Origin: a virus
DNA: 34,939 nt
Reading direction: 5' to 3' (one strand)
IMG/VR virus record: IMGVR_UViG_3300035670_000751
Span: 1 to 34,939 of that record
Shown here piece after piece: positions 7,755 through 15,653 of the stretch. The translations under genes were made by a program, and so were the position numbers. Below the pieces are notes generated by a model. That model was not told where the DNA came from. It made no database searches and worked only from the letters and a program-made list of their open reading frames with translations. Every line of letters begins with the position of its first letter. Positions within the stretch are counted from its first letter, which is position 1.

Positions 7755-8069
7755 ATGAATCAAAGAATTATTTACCCTACTGATGATGGCGGAGTTGCTA
7801 TTATTATCCCAGCTCCTGAGGCTCGCAAGCAAGTTTTAGTATCAGAAGCTGTTACTGAAACTGTGATTGTTCCTGCAACGGAAGACACTCCAGAACATGA
7901 GCAAACCAATGTTATAGCACCAGCTGTCTATAGAGATGAAACTGATGATGAGTTCTTAGCATGGGTTGCTGCCAAGGATGTACCTGAGGGTAAGCCTTAT
8001 AAGATTGTGGATGTAGCAGACATTCCAGAAGATAGAACCTTCAGAAACGCTTGGGAGTATCAAGAATGA
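7755..8069 (+). CDS. Small fibre-associated protein
   Basis: 104 residues, acidic, with the recurring phage pattern RIIYPTDDGGVAIIIPAPEA at the start and DIPEDRTFRNAWEYQE at the end. Such proteins follow tail fibre genes in many phages and are usually annotated as tail proteins. A chaperone or accessory role is inferred from position only. AAAGGA lies upstream of the ATG, and the stop overlaps the next start as ATGA. Confidence 0.68.
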   Translation: MNQRIIYPTDDGGVAIIIPAPEARKQVLVSEAVTETVIVPATEDTPEHEQTNVIAPAVYRDETDDEFLAWVAAKDVPEGKPYKIVDVADIPEDRTFRNAWEYQE

Positions 8070-8302
8070 TTGTTATTAATGTAAACAAAGCTAAAGAGAT
8101 TAAGAAAGAGCAACTTCGTGCTGAAAGAACTCCTTTGTTACAAGCTCAAGATGTAGCCTTTCAAAGAGCATTAGAGAGTGGTGCAGACACTACAGAGATT
8201 GTTGCTGAGAAGCAAAGACTAAGAGACATTACCAAACTTTGTGATACTGCTGAGTCTATCGAAGAACTAAAAGCTATTACTGTGGAGAAATCTAATGACT
8301 AA
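8066..8302 (+). CDS. Small helical fibre-associated protein
   Basis: 78 residues from ATG 8066 (ATGA overlap with the previous gene; the in-frame start at 8051 is less likely). It is almost entirely helical and charged: INVNKAKEIKKEQLRAERTP, LLQAQDVAFQRALESGAD, then IVAEKQRLRDITKLC. The pattern (I-NV-KA..I....R..R......D..F..A.E.G.) recurs in small proteins next to tail fibres of many proteobacterial phages. A fibre-assembly chaperone is the most reasonable guess. Confidence 0.68.
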   Translation: MIVINVNKAKEIKKEQLRAERTPLLQAQDVAFQRALESGADTTEIVAEKQRLRDITKLCDTAESIEELKAITVEKSND

Positions 8303-9356
8303 AGCAAGAGATTTATCTCAGATTCCTAACGCTACTCTAGCGTTCCGTAATAGAATCATCAATGGTGCAATGATGATTGACCAGCGTAATGCTGGTGCTA
8401 GTGTTACTCCTAACTCAGGTGATAGTAAATACCCAGTAGATAGATTTCTTTGTTATGCAAGCCAAAACACTAAATATACTGCTCAACAAAATGCTGGCTC
8501 TGTAACACCGCCAGTAGGATTTAGAACTTATCTCGGCATGACTTCTTCTTCAGCATACTCTGTTGGTAGTAGTGATTTATTCTTTTTAATTCAAAATATT
8601 GAAGGTTTTAATACTGCTGATTTAGGTTTTGGAACTGCAAACGCTTCTACAGTTAGTGTAAGTTTTTGGGCTCGTAGCTCTTTAACAGGGACTTTTGGTG
8701 GTGTATTGCAAAACTCAGCACAAAATAGAAACTATCCGTTTAGCTACACAATTTCAGTAGCTAACACTTGGGAGTATAAAACTGTAACAATTGCTGGTGA
8801 TACAACAGGAACATGGATTGGTGCTACTAACGGTATTGGCATGAGATTGTTATTCTCTTTGGGAACTGGCTCAACATACGCTGGAACTGCTGGTTCATGG
8901 ACTAGCTCTGAAGTTTATGGTGTTACTGGTCAAACAAACTTAGTTGGCACTAACGGAGCAACCTTCTACATCACAGGTGTTCAACTAGAAAAAGGCTCTA
9001 CTGCTACTAGCTTTGATTACAGACCTTATGGTACTGAGTTAGCTTTGTGTCAGAGGTATTATCAAGAGGCTAGAACTGCAAGTGGCTACGGTAGCGGTTC
9101 AACAACAGTGCAAATTTCAGTTTCATTGGTTTGTTCAATGAGGGCTATACCATCAATTTCAAAAACTTCTGGGACTATGCGGTTTACTGACGGTATATCA
9201 AACTACGATTCTACTACTGCTCCAAGCAGTTATTTTGGTAACAGTAGTGGTGGTTCATTAAATCAAGGTGGTTATAGCGGTTTAACAGGGCAAAGACCTC
9301 TTGTTATGGATGGTCAGGCATCTTATGCTGGTTATACTTTTAGTGCGGAGTTATGA
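8295..9356 (+). CDS. Tail fibre / receptor-binding protein with carbohydrate-binding-like domain
   Basis: 353 residues. The N-terminus FRNRIINGAMMIDQRNAGAS, a Tyr-Pro-Val-Asp-Arg-Phe segment near residue 50, a beta-rich jelly-roll-like middle (VSVSFWARSSLTGTFGGVL, WEYKTVTIAGDTTGTWIG) and the sequence YITGVQLEKGSTATSFDYRP then CQRYYQEAR near residue 255 are a common module of phage receptor-binding proteins, often linked to carbohydrate-binding folds. The region from about residue 260 to the end is the variable tip. It overlaps the preceding gene by eight bases. Confidence 0.8.
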   Translation: MTKARDLSQIPNATLAFRNRIINGAMMIDQRNAGASVTPNSGDSKYPVDRFLCYASQNTKYTAQQNAGSVTPPVGFRTYLGMTSSSAYSVGSSDLFFLIQNIEGFNTADLGFGTANASTVSVSFWARSSLTGTFGGVLQNSAQNRNYPFSYTISVANTWEYKTVTIAGDTTGTWIGATNGIGMRLLFSLGTGSTYAGTAGSWTSSEVYGVTGQTNLVGTNGATFYITGVQLEKGSTATSFDYRPYGTELALCQRYYQEARTASGYGSGSTTVQISVSLVCSMRAIPSISKTSGTMRFTDGISNYDSTTAPSSYFGNSSGGSLNQGGYSGLTGQRPLVMDGQASYAGYTFSAEL

Positions 9357-9514
9357 TGGTTACATATAAATTAATTAATGATTTAGACGGAAACCCAAGG
9401 AATGTTGTTCGTTCTGATGGATGGTGCATCCCATTTGACCCAGCCAACACGGACTACCAAGAGTACCTAAAGTGGGTAGCTGAAGGCAACGAACCATTAC
9501 CTGCGGATGAGTGA
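9356..9514 (+). CDS. 52-residue fibre-associated protein (hand-called)
   Basis: A short gene starting ATG GTT ACA at 9356 (GGAG five bases upstream; an adjacent ATG at 9353 is the alternative) and ending TGA at 9514. The C-terminal part CIPFDPANTDYQEYLKWVAE then GNEPLPADE is the signature of small proteins encoded after tail fibres in many phages. Function is unknown. It overlaps the fibre stop upstream (TGATG) and the next start (TGATG), so it sits in the same translational chain. Confidence 0.8.
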   Translation: MVTYKLINDLDGNPRNVVRSDGWCIPFDPANTDYQEYLKWVAEGNEPLPADE

Positions 9515-10062
9515 TGAGTAAATATACAGATCAATATGTTCTGTATGGCTACTGGGATTATGGCTATTCTGAAGGTGATGTCCTTGCTACAGATGGCGCA
9601 GGATCAGTCACAGGCATAGCAACAGTAGTTCCTAATGGCAATGCTATCTATTCTTTCTCTGGATCGCTTACAGGTACAGCTAACTCTACAGGTCTAGGAC
9701 TAAGACAAAGGCTTGCTGATAGCTCTATAACAGCCACAGGAAGCGCAGAAGGTCAATCTACTAGGGTTAGGTTCTTTAACTCTAATATCAATGCCACAGC
9801 GACTACTACAGGTCTTGGCGGTCTTGTTGCTAGTGCAGCAGGATCTATCAATGGATTAGCTCTTGTTACTAGTGCAGGTAGTGGCATATTCGCAGGTGCA
9901 TCAGTAATTAATAGCTTTACCATTACTGGAGCGACAGGTTATATTTATGGTGAAGAATGGAGCAATGTAACAGCCGATTCAAATACTTGGACTGCAAGCT
10001 CTGTGTCATCTAATAATTGGACAGATAAAACTACAGGAAGCAATCAATGGCTACAACAATAG
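9514..10062 (+). CDS. Gly/Ser/Thr/Ala-rich putative virion protein
   Basis: 182 residues from ATG 9514, sharing its A with the preceding stop; the GTG one codon earlier is less likely. The start KYTDQYVLYGYWDYGYSEGD is an aromatic motif seen in small phage virion proteins. The rest is low-complexity and beta-like with imperfect repeats of a GSxTATGSA type, ending in a Trp-containing tail (WSNVTADSNTWTAS, SNNWTDKTTGSNQWLQ). The spaced Trp segments look repetitive. Function is unknown; an appendage or nozzle-associated protein is likely. It overlaps the nozzle gene by 16 bases. Confidence 0.65.
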   Translation: MSKYTDQYVLYGYWDYGYSEGDVLATDGAGSVTGIATVVPNGNAIYSFSGSLTGTANSTGLGLRQRLADSSITATGSAEGQSTRVRFFNSNINATATTTGLGGLVASAAGSINGLALVTSAGSGIFAGASVINSFTITGATGYIYGEEWSNVTADSNTWTASSVSSNNWTDKTTGSNQWLQQ

Positions 10063-11468
10063 ATTTTGGCGAATGGATGCCAGACCAAGCAGGTATTACT
10101 GGAGCTATCCAAGAGGCATACAATGTCATTCCTCAAGCCATTGGTTATGCTCCATTGCCAGAAGCTGTTGATCTATCTGATGCAGCTAGTGAAAACCTTA
10201 CAAATGCTTTTGCTACCAAATTTGGCGGTACAACCACAGTATTTGCTGCAGGAACAACTAAGTTATTCAAGCTAGACTCTAGTGACCTAAGTCTTGATGA
10301 TGTCTCTAAGAGTGGTGGATACACTACTGCTGATCGCTTTTATTTCACACAGTTTGGTCAAAAGCTAATTGCTGCGAATGGTAACTCTAAGCTACAGGCT
10401 TGGGACTTAGGTAGCTCTACAGCCTTTGCTGACTTGGCTGCTGCTGCTCCTACAGCTAAATATGTCACAGTTATTAGAGACTTTGTGGTGGCTGCCAATA
10501 CTTCTAGTGCGCCTTCTACTGTCTACTGGTCAGACATCAATGATGAGACAGACTGGACTCCTAGCGATCTAAGTCAATCTGACAGCCAGATTATTCCTGA
10601 TGGTGGTGACATCCGAGGCATTACAGGTGGAGAGTTTGGTCTAGTATTGCTAGAAAAAGCCATCTCTCGCATGAGTTATGTCGGTGCGCCATTGTTCTTC
10701 CAGTTCGACACAATTGCTAAGAATATCGGATGCTATGAGGCTAACTCTATTGCCCAGTTTGGTAACCTGACATTCTTCTTGGCTGACGATGGGTTCTATG
10801 TCTGTGATGGTCAAGTTGTAAGTCCTATTGGTGCAGAGAAAGTAGACAGATTCTTCTTCAACAATGTAGACCAGTCTAAGCTCAATGAGATGTCTGCTAC
10901 TGTGGATACAATCAGAAAGCTAGTTATCTGGCAGTTTACTGACATCTTTGCTCGCAAGCGATTGATGATCTATAACTGGCAGTCTAAGAAGTGGTCTGAA
11001 GGTGAGACAGATACTAACTACCTAGCACCTATTGCATCTGCTGGCACAACTTTAGAAGCCCTAGATTCATTTGGAAATATGGATACTATTCAGACTTCCT
11101 TTGATAGCCGACTATGGGCTGGTGGTAAGTTTGTTAGTGCTGGCACAAGAGGAGCTAAGATTGTTACCTTCACAGGACAGCCAAAAGAAGGCTTTATAAC
11201 TTCTAGCGATATTGGCAATGGTAGCCAGTCTATTATTACACTAGCCAAGCCTAAGATTGATAATGGCAGCTCTAGTGTAGCTGTTTACTCTAGAAACCTA
11301 TTGACAGCTACTCCTACCTTTGGAACTCCTACTGTTGCAGACTCAGAGAACAGAGTTTCATTGAGATCTAGCGGTAACTACCATAGAGTAAGGGTTTACC
11401 CTACTGGTTCTAACTGGAAGTCAGCTATTGCTGTTGATGTCACCATTGTTCCTACAGGCGGTAGATAA
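10047..11468 (+). CDS. Tail nozzle / tail tube protein (beta-propeller-like)
   Basis: 473 residues. Repeated beta-blade-like segments carry hydrophobic strands and Trp/Phe (FYFTQFGQKLIAANGNSKLQ, YVTVIRDFVVAANTSSAPST, VYWSDINDETDWTP, LTFFLADDGFYVCDGQV, RKLVIWQFTDIFARKRLMIY, WQSKKWSEGETDTNYLAP). This fits the beta-propeller core of podophage nozzle proteins such as T7 gp12, P22 gp10 and their SU10 counterpart. It would sit below the adaptor ring and close the DNA channel. The N-terminus (IDFGEWMPDQAGITG) followed by NVIP is also typical. The exact family cannot be decided without a structural search. Confidence 0.75.
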   Translation: MATTIDFGEWMPDQAGITGAIQEAYNVIPQAIGYAPLPEAVDLSDAASENLTNAFATKFGGTTTVFAAGTTKLFKLDSSDLSLDDVSKSGGYTTADRFYFTQFGQKLIAANGNSKLQAWDLGSSTAFADLAAAAPTAKYVTVIRDFVVAANTSSAPSTVYWSDINDETDWTPSDLSQSDSQIIPDGGDIRGITGGEFGLVLLEKAISRMSYVGAPLFFQFDTIAKNIGCYEANSIAQFGNLTFFLADDGFYVCDGQVVSPIGAEKVDRFFFNNVDQSKLNEMSATVDTIRKLVIWQFTDIFARKRLMIYNWQSKKWSEGETDTNYLAPIASAGTTLEALDSFGNMDTIQTSFDSRLWAGGKFVSAGTRGAKIVTFTGQPKEGFITSSDIGNGSQSIITLAKPKIDNGSSSVAVYSRNLLTATPTFGTPTVADSENRVSLRSSGNYHRVRVYPTGSNWKSAIAVDVTIVPTGGR

Positions 11469-12250
11469 TGTTTAGACGATTACCACCACAAGGCGGTGAC
11501 CAGCGAGCAGTCGCTGAGATTGTCAATAATATTATGGATGGCAAGACCAATAATACTGGTACTGTCACTTTGGCTACTGGATGGGCTACTTCAACCACCA
11601 TTACAGATGCCAGAATCAGCCCAGAATCAGTTATTTTAGTAATTCCATCCTCTGACTCAGCCGAGAATGATGCAGCTCCTTATGGCTCATTTAGTAACAA
11701 TACAGACCAAACTGCTCCTAGTGTTGGGTCTACTGCTGTTGTGGTTTATGACACCACAGAAGAAGCAAGCGGTGTTTATTTGGCTAACAGTTCTAGGCTG
11801 TATGTTAGAAACTATGGAATCTACAATGTCCAGTTTTCGCTACAGTTAAAGAATAGTGCTAATGATGCACAGTATGCTGATATATGGTTCAGAATTAATG
11901 GCACAGATGTTCCAAGAACAGCTAGTCGATTTGACATTCCTGCTCGCAAAAGCAATGGAGATCCTAGCCATGTCATTGGAACAGTCAATGTCTTTTTAGA
12001 ATTACAGGCTGGTGATTATGTCCAAATTGCTGGAACTACAAGTAGCACAGATATAGGTTTGGAATACTATGCCGCCGATACAGGAATCCCAAGACCTGCC
12101 ATTCCTGCTGCTATTGTTACTGTTCAGTATATTGCACCATTGTCATCTGGTAATGTCTATGTCAGCGCACAGACCAAGGGTTCAGCTACTTTGAGCCACT
12201 TTGCTAACGACACAGCAGGTAAAACTTATAAATATGTTGTAGTAGGTTAA
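11468..12250 (+). CDS. Virion protein with C-terminal jelly-roll-like domain
   Basis: 260 residues starting MFRRLPPQGGDQRAVAEIVN, a motif found at the N-terminus of small structural proteins encoded after podophage nozzles. The C-terminal half (YNVQFSLQLKNSANDAQYAD, IWFRINGTDVPRTASRFD, NVFLELQAGDYVQIAG) resembles a C1q/TNF-like jelly roll, as often found at the tips of phage fibres and appendages. The N-terminal part may attach it to the nozzle. The ATG overlaps the previous stop (TAATG). Confidence 0.68.
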   Translation: MFRRLPPQGGDQRAVAEIVNNIMDGKTNNTGTVTLATGWATSTTITDARISPESVILVIPSSDSAENDAAPYGSFSNNTDQTAPSVGSTAVVVYDTTEEASGVYLANSSRLYVRNYGIYNVQFSLQLKNSANDAQYADIWFRINGTDVPRTASRFDIPARKSNGDPSHVIGTVNVFLELQAGDYVQIAGTTSSTDIGLEYYAADTGIPRPAIPAAIVTVQYIAPLSSGNVYVSAQTKGSATLSHFANDTAGKTYKYVVVG

Positions 12251-12295
12251 AAAAAGTTATATCTTTTTCTACAAAACAAGATAAAATTGTGCTAT
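12251..12295 (+). promoter_or_regulatory. AT-rich gap with a weak hairpin upstream of the GNAT-like gene
   Basis: A 45-base AT-rich spacer. AAAAAG (12251-12256) can pair with CTTTTT (12263-12268) around a six-base loop, and the sequence GATAAAAT near 12280-12287 resembles a -10 element without a clear -35. No Shine-Dalgarno sequence precedes the ATG at 12296. It may hold an internal promoter or simply be a spacer. Confidence 0.25.
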
Positions 12296-12688
12296 ATGGA
12301 GCATATATATATAAATCCTAATGAAATCAGAAAGTATTGGGGTTTTGTTAAGGATGGGCTTCTAAAGATACAGGAGAAAAGTCCTGAGTCTTGGATACCT
12401 GAAGATGTCTATGCTCTATGCCTGAATCAACAGGCAATGTTGTGGATCTACAAGCAGGACAACCGATTAGTAGGCTTCTCGGTTCTGCAACCAAATCAAG
12501 GCACTCTGCATATTTGGTGTCTTTATTTTATAAACAATTACCATTTTTTAGAAGCATGGAATCATATCCAAGAGCTTGCAAAAAATGGTGGTGATCGCTT
12601 CATAACCTTTGACTCACACAGAAAAGGATGGAGCAAAACAGCTAGAAAGTTAGGGTTTACCCCTAGAAAATGGATAAAGGAGTTGTAA
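12296..12688 (+). CDS. GNAT acetyltransferase-like phage protein
   Basis: 130 residues from ATG 12296; a TTG nine bases earlier is possible. The order of elements (ESWIPEDVYALCL, QAMLWIYKQDNRLVGFSVLQ, LHIWCLYFINNYHFLEAWNH, and the final GWSKTARKLGFTPRKWIKEL) fits a reduced GNAT fold. Such small proteins lie between the nozzle and the internal-virion genes in many podophages, the position of T7 gp13. Whether it acetylates anything or serves only as a virion-assembly protein is unknown. There is no clear ribosome site, so expression may be low. Confidence 0.65.
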   Translation: MEHIYINPNEIRKYWGFVKDGLLKIQEKSPESWIPEDVYALCLNQQAMLWIYKQDNRLVGFSVLQPNQGTLHIWCLYFINNYHFLEAWNHIQELAKNGGDRFITFDSHRKGWSKTARKLGFTPRKWIKEL

Positions 12689-13738
12689 ATGAGTGGAATT
12701 GGAAAAGCGGTAGGCGGTATTTTTGGTGGTAGTTCTCAGCAGACTGGGACTCAAACTGTCACCAACTCTATTGATCCAATGCTAAAGCCTTATGTTGAGT
12801 TTGGTTTAGGTGAGGCAAAGAGACTATATCAAAGCCCTACTCCATATGCTCCATTCCAGACATATGTCAGCCCATCTAGCCAGACCTTATCTGCATTAGG
12901 TGGCATTGAGCAAAGAGCAACTGCTGGAAGCCCACTCCTTCCTGCTGCACAAGCTCAGTTACAAAAAACAATTTCTGGTGATTATTTATCAGGCAATCCA
13001 TTCTTCCAAGGTGCTTTCCAAGCTGCTGCAAGACCTATTGAACAACAGTTCGGTCAGAATATCATGGATATTCGCTCAAAGGCTTCATCTGCTGGTCGCT
13101 ATGGTTCAGGCGCACAAACAAATCTAGAGAACAGAGCTGCCACAGGTCTATCAACAGCATTGGCTGATATTGGTGGCAAGTTGGCTTACCAGAACTATGG
13201 TGACGAAAGAACTAGACAAGCTAATGCAATCCTTGCTGCTCCTGAGATGGCTGCTGCTGATTACACAGATCCATCTAAGTTGTTGGCTGCTGGCTTGGCA
13301 AGAGAAGGTTACACACAAGCTCAAATTGCAGACCAAATTGCTCGCTATCAGTATGAGATGCCAGAGACTCGATTATCTACATTCTTGACTGGTGTATATG
13401 GTGCGCCTAGTGGCTCTGTGCAAGAAAGACCTATCTATGAGAATCCAACACAACAAGGTCTTGGCAATCTATTGTCTCTTGCTGGTACTGCTGGCATGAT
13501 GGGATGGAAACCATTTTCAGACATCCGCACAAAAGAAAATATCAAGCAAGTTGGCTCAATGGCTAATGGTCTTGGTGTGTATGAGTATGAATACAAGAAA
13601 GAGTTTAAAGACCATCCATCTGCAGGTCATGGCAAGTTTATCGGTGTCATGGCGCATGAAGTTGAGAATGTTATCCCAGAAGCTGTATCAGTCGATTCTG
13701 ATGGATACAAGCATATTGACTACAGCTTAATTAACTAA
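12689..13738 (+). CDS. Ejection/tail protein with C-terminal S74 self-cleaving chaperone domain
   Basis: 349 residues. Residues 1-250 look like an ejection or internal virion protein: a Gly-rich hydrophobic start, an Ala/Gln-rich helical body (RPIEQQFGQNIMDIRSKASS, then GDERTRQANAILAAPEMAA) and few charges. After a linker the C-terminal ~75 residues are a peptidase S74/intramolecular chaperone domain: SDIRTKENIK (Ser277 and Lys282, the expected catalytic pair), GVYEYEYKKEF, GVMAHEVENVIPEAV and DGYKHIDYSLIN. S74 domains help trimers fold and then cut themselves off. They are best known from endosialidases and tail fibres, so one on this gene is notable. A ribosome site (AAAGGAG) lies upstream. 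Confidence 0.82.
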   Translation: MSGIGKAVGGIFGGSSQQTGTQTVTNSIDPMLKPYVEFGLGEAKRLYQSPTPYAPFQTYVSPSSQTLSALGGIEQRATAGSPLLPAAQAQLQKTISGDYLSGNPFFQGAFQAAARPIEQQFGQNIMDIRSKASSAGRYGSGAQTNLENRAATGLSTALADIGGKLAYQNYGDERTRQANAILAAPEMAAADYTDPSKLLAAGLAREGYTQAQIADQIARYQYEMPETRLSTFLTGVYGAPSGSVQERPIYENPTQQGLGNLLSLAGTAGMMGWKPFSDIRTKENIKQVGSMANGLGVYEYEYKKEFKDHPSAGHGKFIGVMAHEVENVIPEAVSVDSDGYKHIDYSLIN

Positions 13739-13746
13739 GGCTTGTT

Positions 13747-14382
13747 ATGGGAATCTTTAATAAGTTAGAAGATGAAACAAAAAACCTATTATCAAATGTT
13801 GATGATGGTGTAAATGACACTATTGGCTGGGAAGGTGTAGCTGCTCTAGTTGCAATGATGATGGGTATGCCAACTGGAACTTTTGGTGGATCATCTGCTG
13901 GTGCTGCTGGTGGGTCTACTGGTTTCTCATTTCTTCCTAGTGGAGAGATGACTGTATTCAGCCCAGAAACTGTTGGTGCAACTAGCGGTGCGACAGGCGG
14001 TGGCTCAAACTTTTTAACTAACCTATTTACTGGAAGCTCTGAGTTAGCTCCACTAAACCCTACTGATTACAGCAGAGCTGTAGAGATGTACCCAACTTCT
14101 AGCGGTAATATCTTTGAACCTGCAGGTATGTCTCCTAGCCAAATCTCATCTATTCAAGGAATGGGTGATATGTCATTGTTGCAAGACAAACTAGCAAGTA
14201 GATCAATGCCTAACTTTGGTGGATCTATGCAGCAACAAGCTGCACAACAGTTAGCACAATTAAATCAAGGCGGTGATTCTAGTGGTGGAATGAGAAAAGG
14301 TCAGGTAATTCCACAAGCTATTTTATCTAGCCTACTAGACCCTAATAATGCTTTAAAAGCATACAGACCAACACTTATCTGA
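13747..14382 (+). CDS. Putative ejection (internal virion) protein, small
   Basis: 211 residues. A helical N-terminus (GIFNKLEDETKNLLSNVDDG) is followed by a hydrophobic stretch (VAALVAMMMGMPTG) and long Gly/Ala/Ser-rich sequence, then a Gln/Ala-rich helix (QQQAAQQLAQLNQGG). The composition and the place between two larger ejection candidates support an internal virion protein released with the DNA. No enzymatic motif was seen. It starts eight bases after the S74 protein and is followed by a GAGG ribosome site for the next gene. Confidence 0.62.
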   Translation: MGIFNKLEDETKNLLSNVDDGVNDTIGWEGVAALVAMMMGMPTGTFGGSSAGAAGGSTGFSFLPSGEMTVFSPETVGATSGATGGGSNFLTNLFTGSSELAPLNPTDYSRAVEMYPTSSGNIFEPAGMSPSQISSIQGMGDMSLLQDKLASRSMPNFGGSMQQQAAQQLAQLNQGGDSSGGMRKGQVIPQAILSSLLDPNNALKAYRPTLI

Positions 14383-14389
14383 GGTAACT

Positions 14390-15652
14390 ATGGCAATACC
14401 AAATTATTATGACAGTTTATTTACTCCAGAGCAGATGTCTGATATTCGCTATCAGGGCATTTCTCAGGGATTACTTGGTCTTGGTCAAGCCTTATCACAG
14501 GCTGGTGCGCCTTCATTGATGCCACAAGGTAGTGGTTTATCTCAAGGTTTAGCTGCATTTAGCCAAGGTTATCAAGGATCTATGGATCGAGCATTGCAAG
14601 ATATGCTTAAGGGCGCACAAGTTAAACAGATGCTAGAAAAGCAGAAGCAAGATGCAGCTTTAAAACAATTATATGCAAGCGCAATGACTCCTCAGTATCA
14701 AACAACACCAGCAGTAGTTCCTGAAGGTCAAACAATGGTTGATGACCAAGGTGTTGAAACTCTTGGTGTTACTCCTGAACAAAAGACCTTAACTGGTTAC
14801 AAATATGATATGAAGCAGATTGTTCCTGCTTTACAGGCAATGGGTAGATTTGATGAGTTAAAAGGTATTGCTGAGGCTCAGAAGGCTGTTCGTCAATCTG
14901 GCTTAATGGGAGATCAAAATGCTCCTAGCCCATTTGCTCCATACTTAATGGCTCAAAGTCCACAAGTAAGACAATTGGCTGAGACCTATGAAAAAGGATT
15001 TAAGTCAGGCACTATTGACGAAGAAACTGCCTATAAGCGCATTGAGTCATTAAGCAAGATGGAAGATTCTTTCTTAGGTAGAAAAGAAGCGCAAGCCGAT
15101 AGACAGCTTACTAGAGATATTGCTCAGGCTGAAAGAGATGCTAAGAAATTAGAGATTCCTGCAGAGCAGCAAAAACAAGTTGTTGGTATCAAAAATACAG
15201 TTAATGCTATTCAAGAGTTCAGAGATGAGTTGCCAAACTTCACTAGATGGAATGCATTAAGTCCCTCTGCAAGAGCTACAATGAACACCAAGTATAGAAA
15301 TATGCTTTTACAGGCTAAAGAAGCCTACAACTTAGGTGTATTGAATGGACCAGACTTGGCTATTTTGGAGTCTATTGTTACTAACCCAACTTCATTCTCT
15401 GGTATGTTTGTTGGTAAAGATACTATTGATACACAGGCTTCAGAGTTAAGCAGAATCATTCAAAATATGGGCGCTGTATCTGTTCTAAAGGTCAAGCCTA
15501 ATGATACTATTAAACCTCAAGCACCAAGAGAAAACTTACCTGCAATACCACAAAATGCTATTAACTTACTAAGAAGCAATCCAAATTTATCTCAGTATTT
15601 TGATGAAAAATATGGCATGGGTGCTTCCAAAAAAGTATTAGGGGAAAAATAA
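14390..15652 (+). CDS. Putative ejection (internal virion) protein, medium
   Basis: 420 residues, largely alpha-helical. It starts NYYDSLFTPEQMSDIRYQGI, then Gly/Ala/Gln-rich helices (GLLGLGQALSQAGAPSLM, FSQGYQGSMDRALQDMLKGA) and a long coiled coil near residues 225-260 (DRQLTRDIAQAERDAKKLE). Many freshwater podophages carry a similar protein in the ejection block. By analogy with P22 gp7/gp16/gp20 and T7 gp14-16 it would leave the capsid first and help form the trans-envelope channel. The assignment rests on position and composition. Confidence 0.68.
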   Translation: MAIPNYYDSLFTPEQMSDIRYQGISQGLLGLGQALSQAGAPSLMPQGSGLSQGLAAFSQGYQGSMDRALQDMLKGAQVKQMLEKQKQDAALKQLYASAMTPQYQTTPAVVPEGQTMVDDQGVETLGVTPEQKTLTGYKYDMKQIVPALQAMGRFDELKGIAEAQKAVRQSGLMGDQNAPSPFAPYLMAQSPQVRQLAETYEKGFKSGTIDEETAYKRIESLSKMEDSFLGRKEAQADRQLTRDIAQAERDAKKLEIPAEQQKQVVGIKNTVNAIQEFRDELPNFTRWNALSPSARATMNTKYRNMLLQAKEAYNLGVLNGPDLAILESIVTNPTSFSGMFVGKDTIDTQASELSRIIQNMGAVSVLKVKPNDTIKPQAPRENLPAIPQNAINLLRSNPNLSQYFDEKYGMGASKKVLGEK

Positions 15653-15653
15653 T

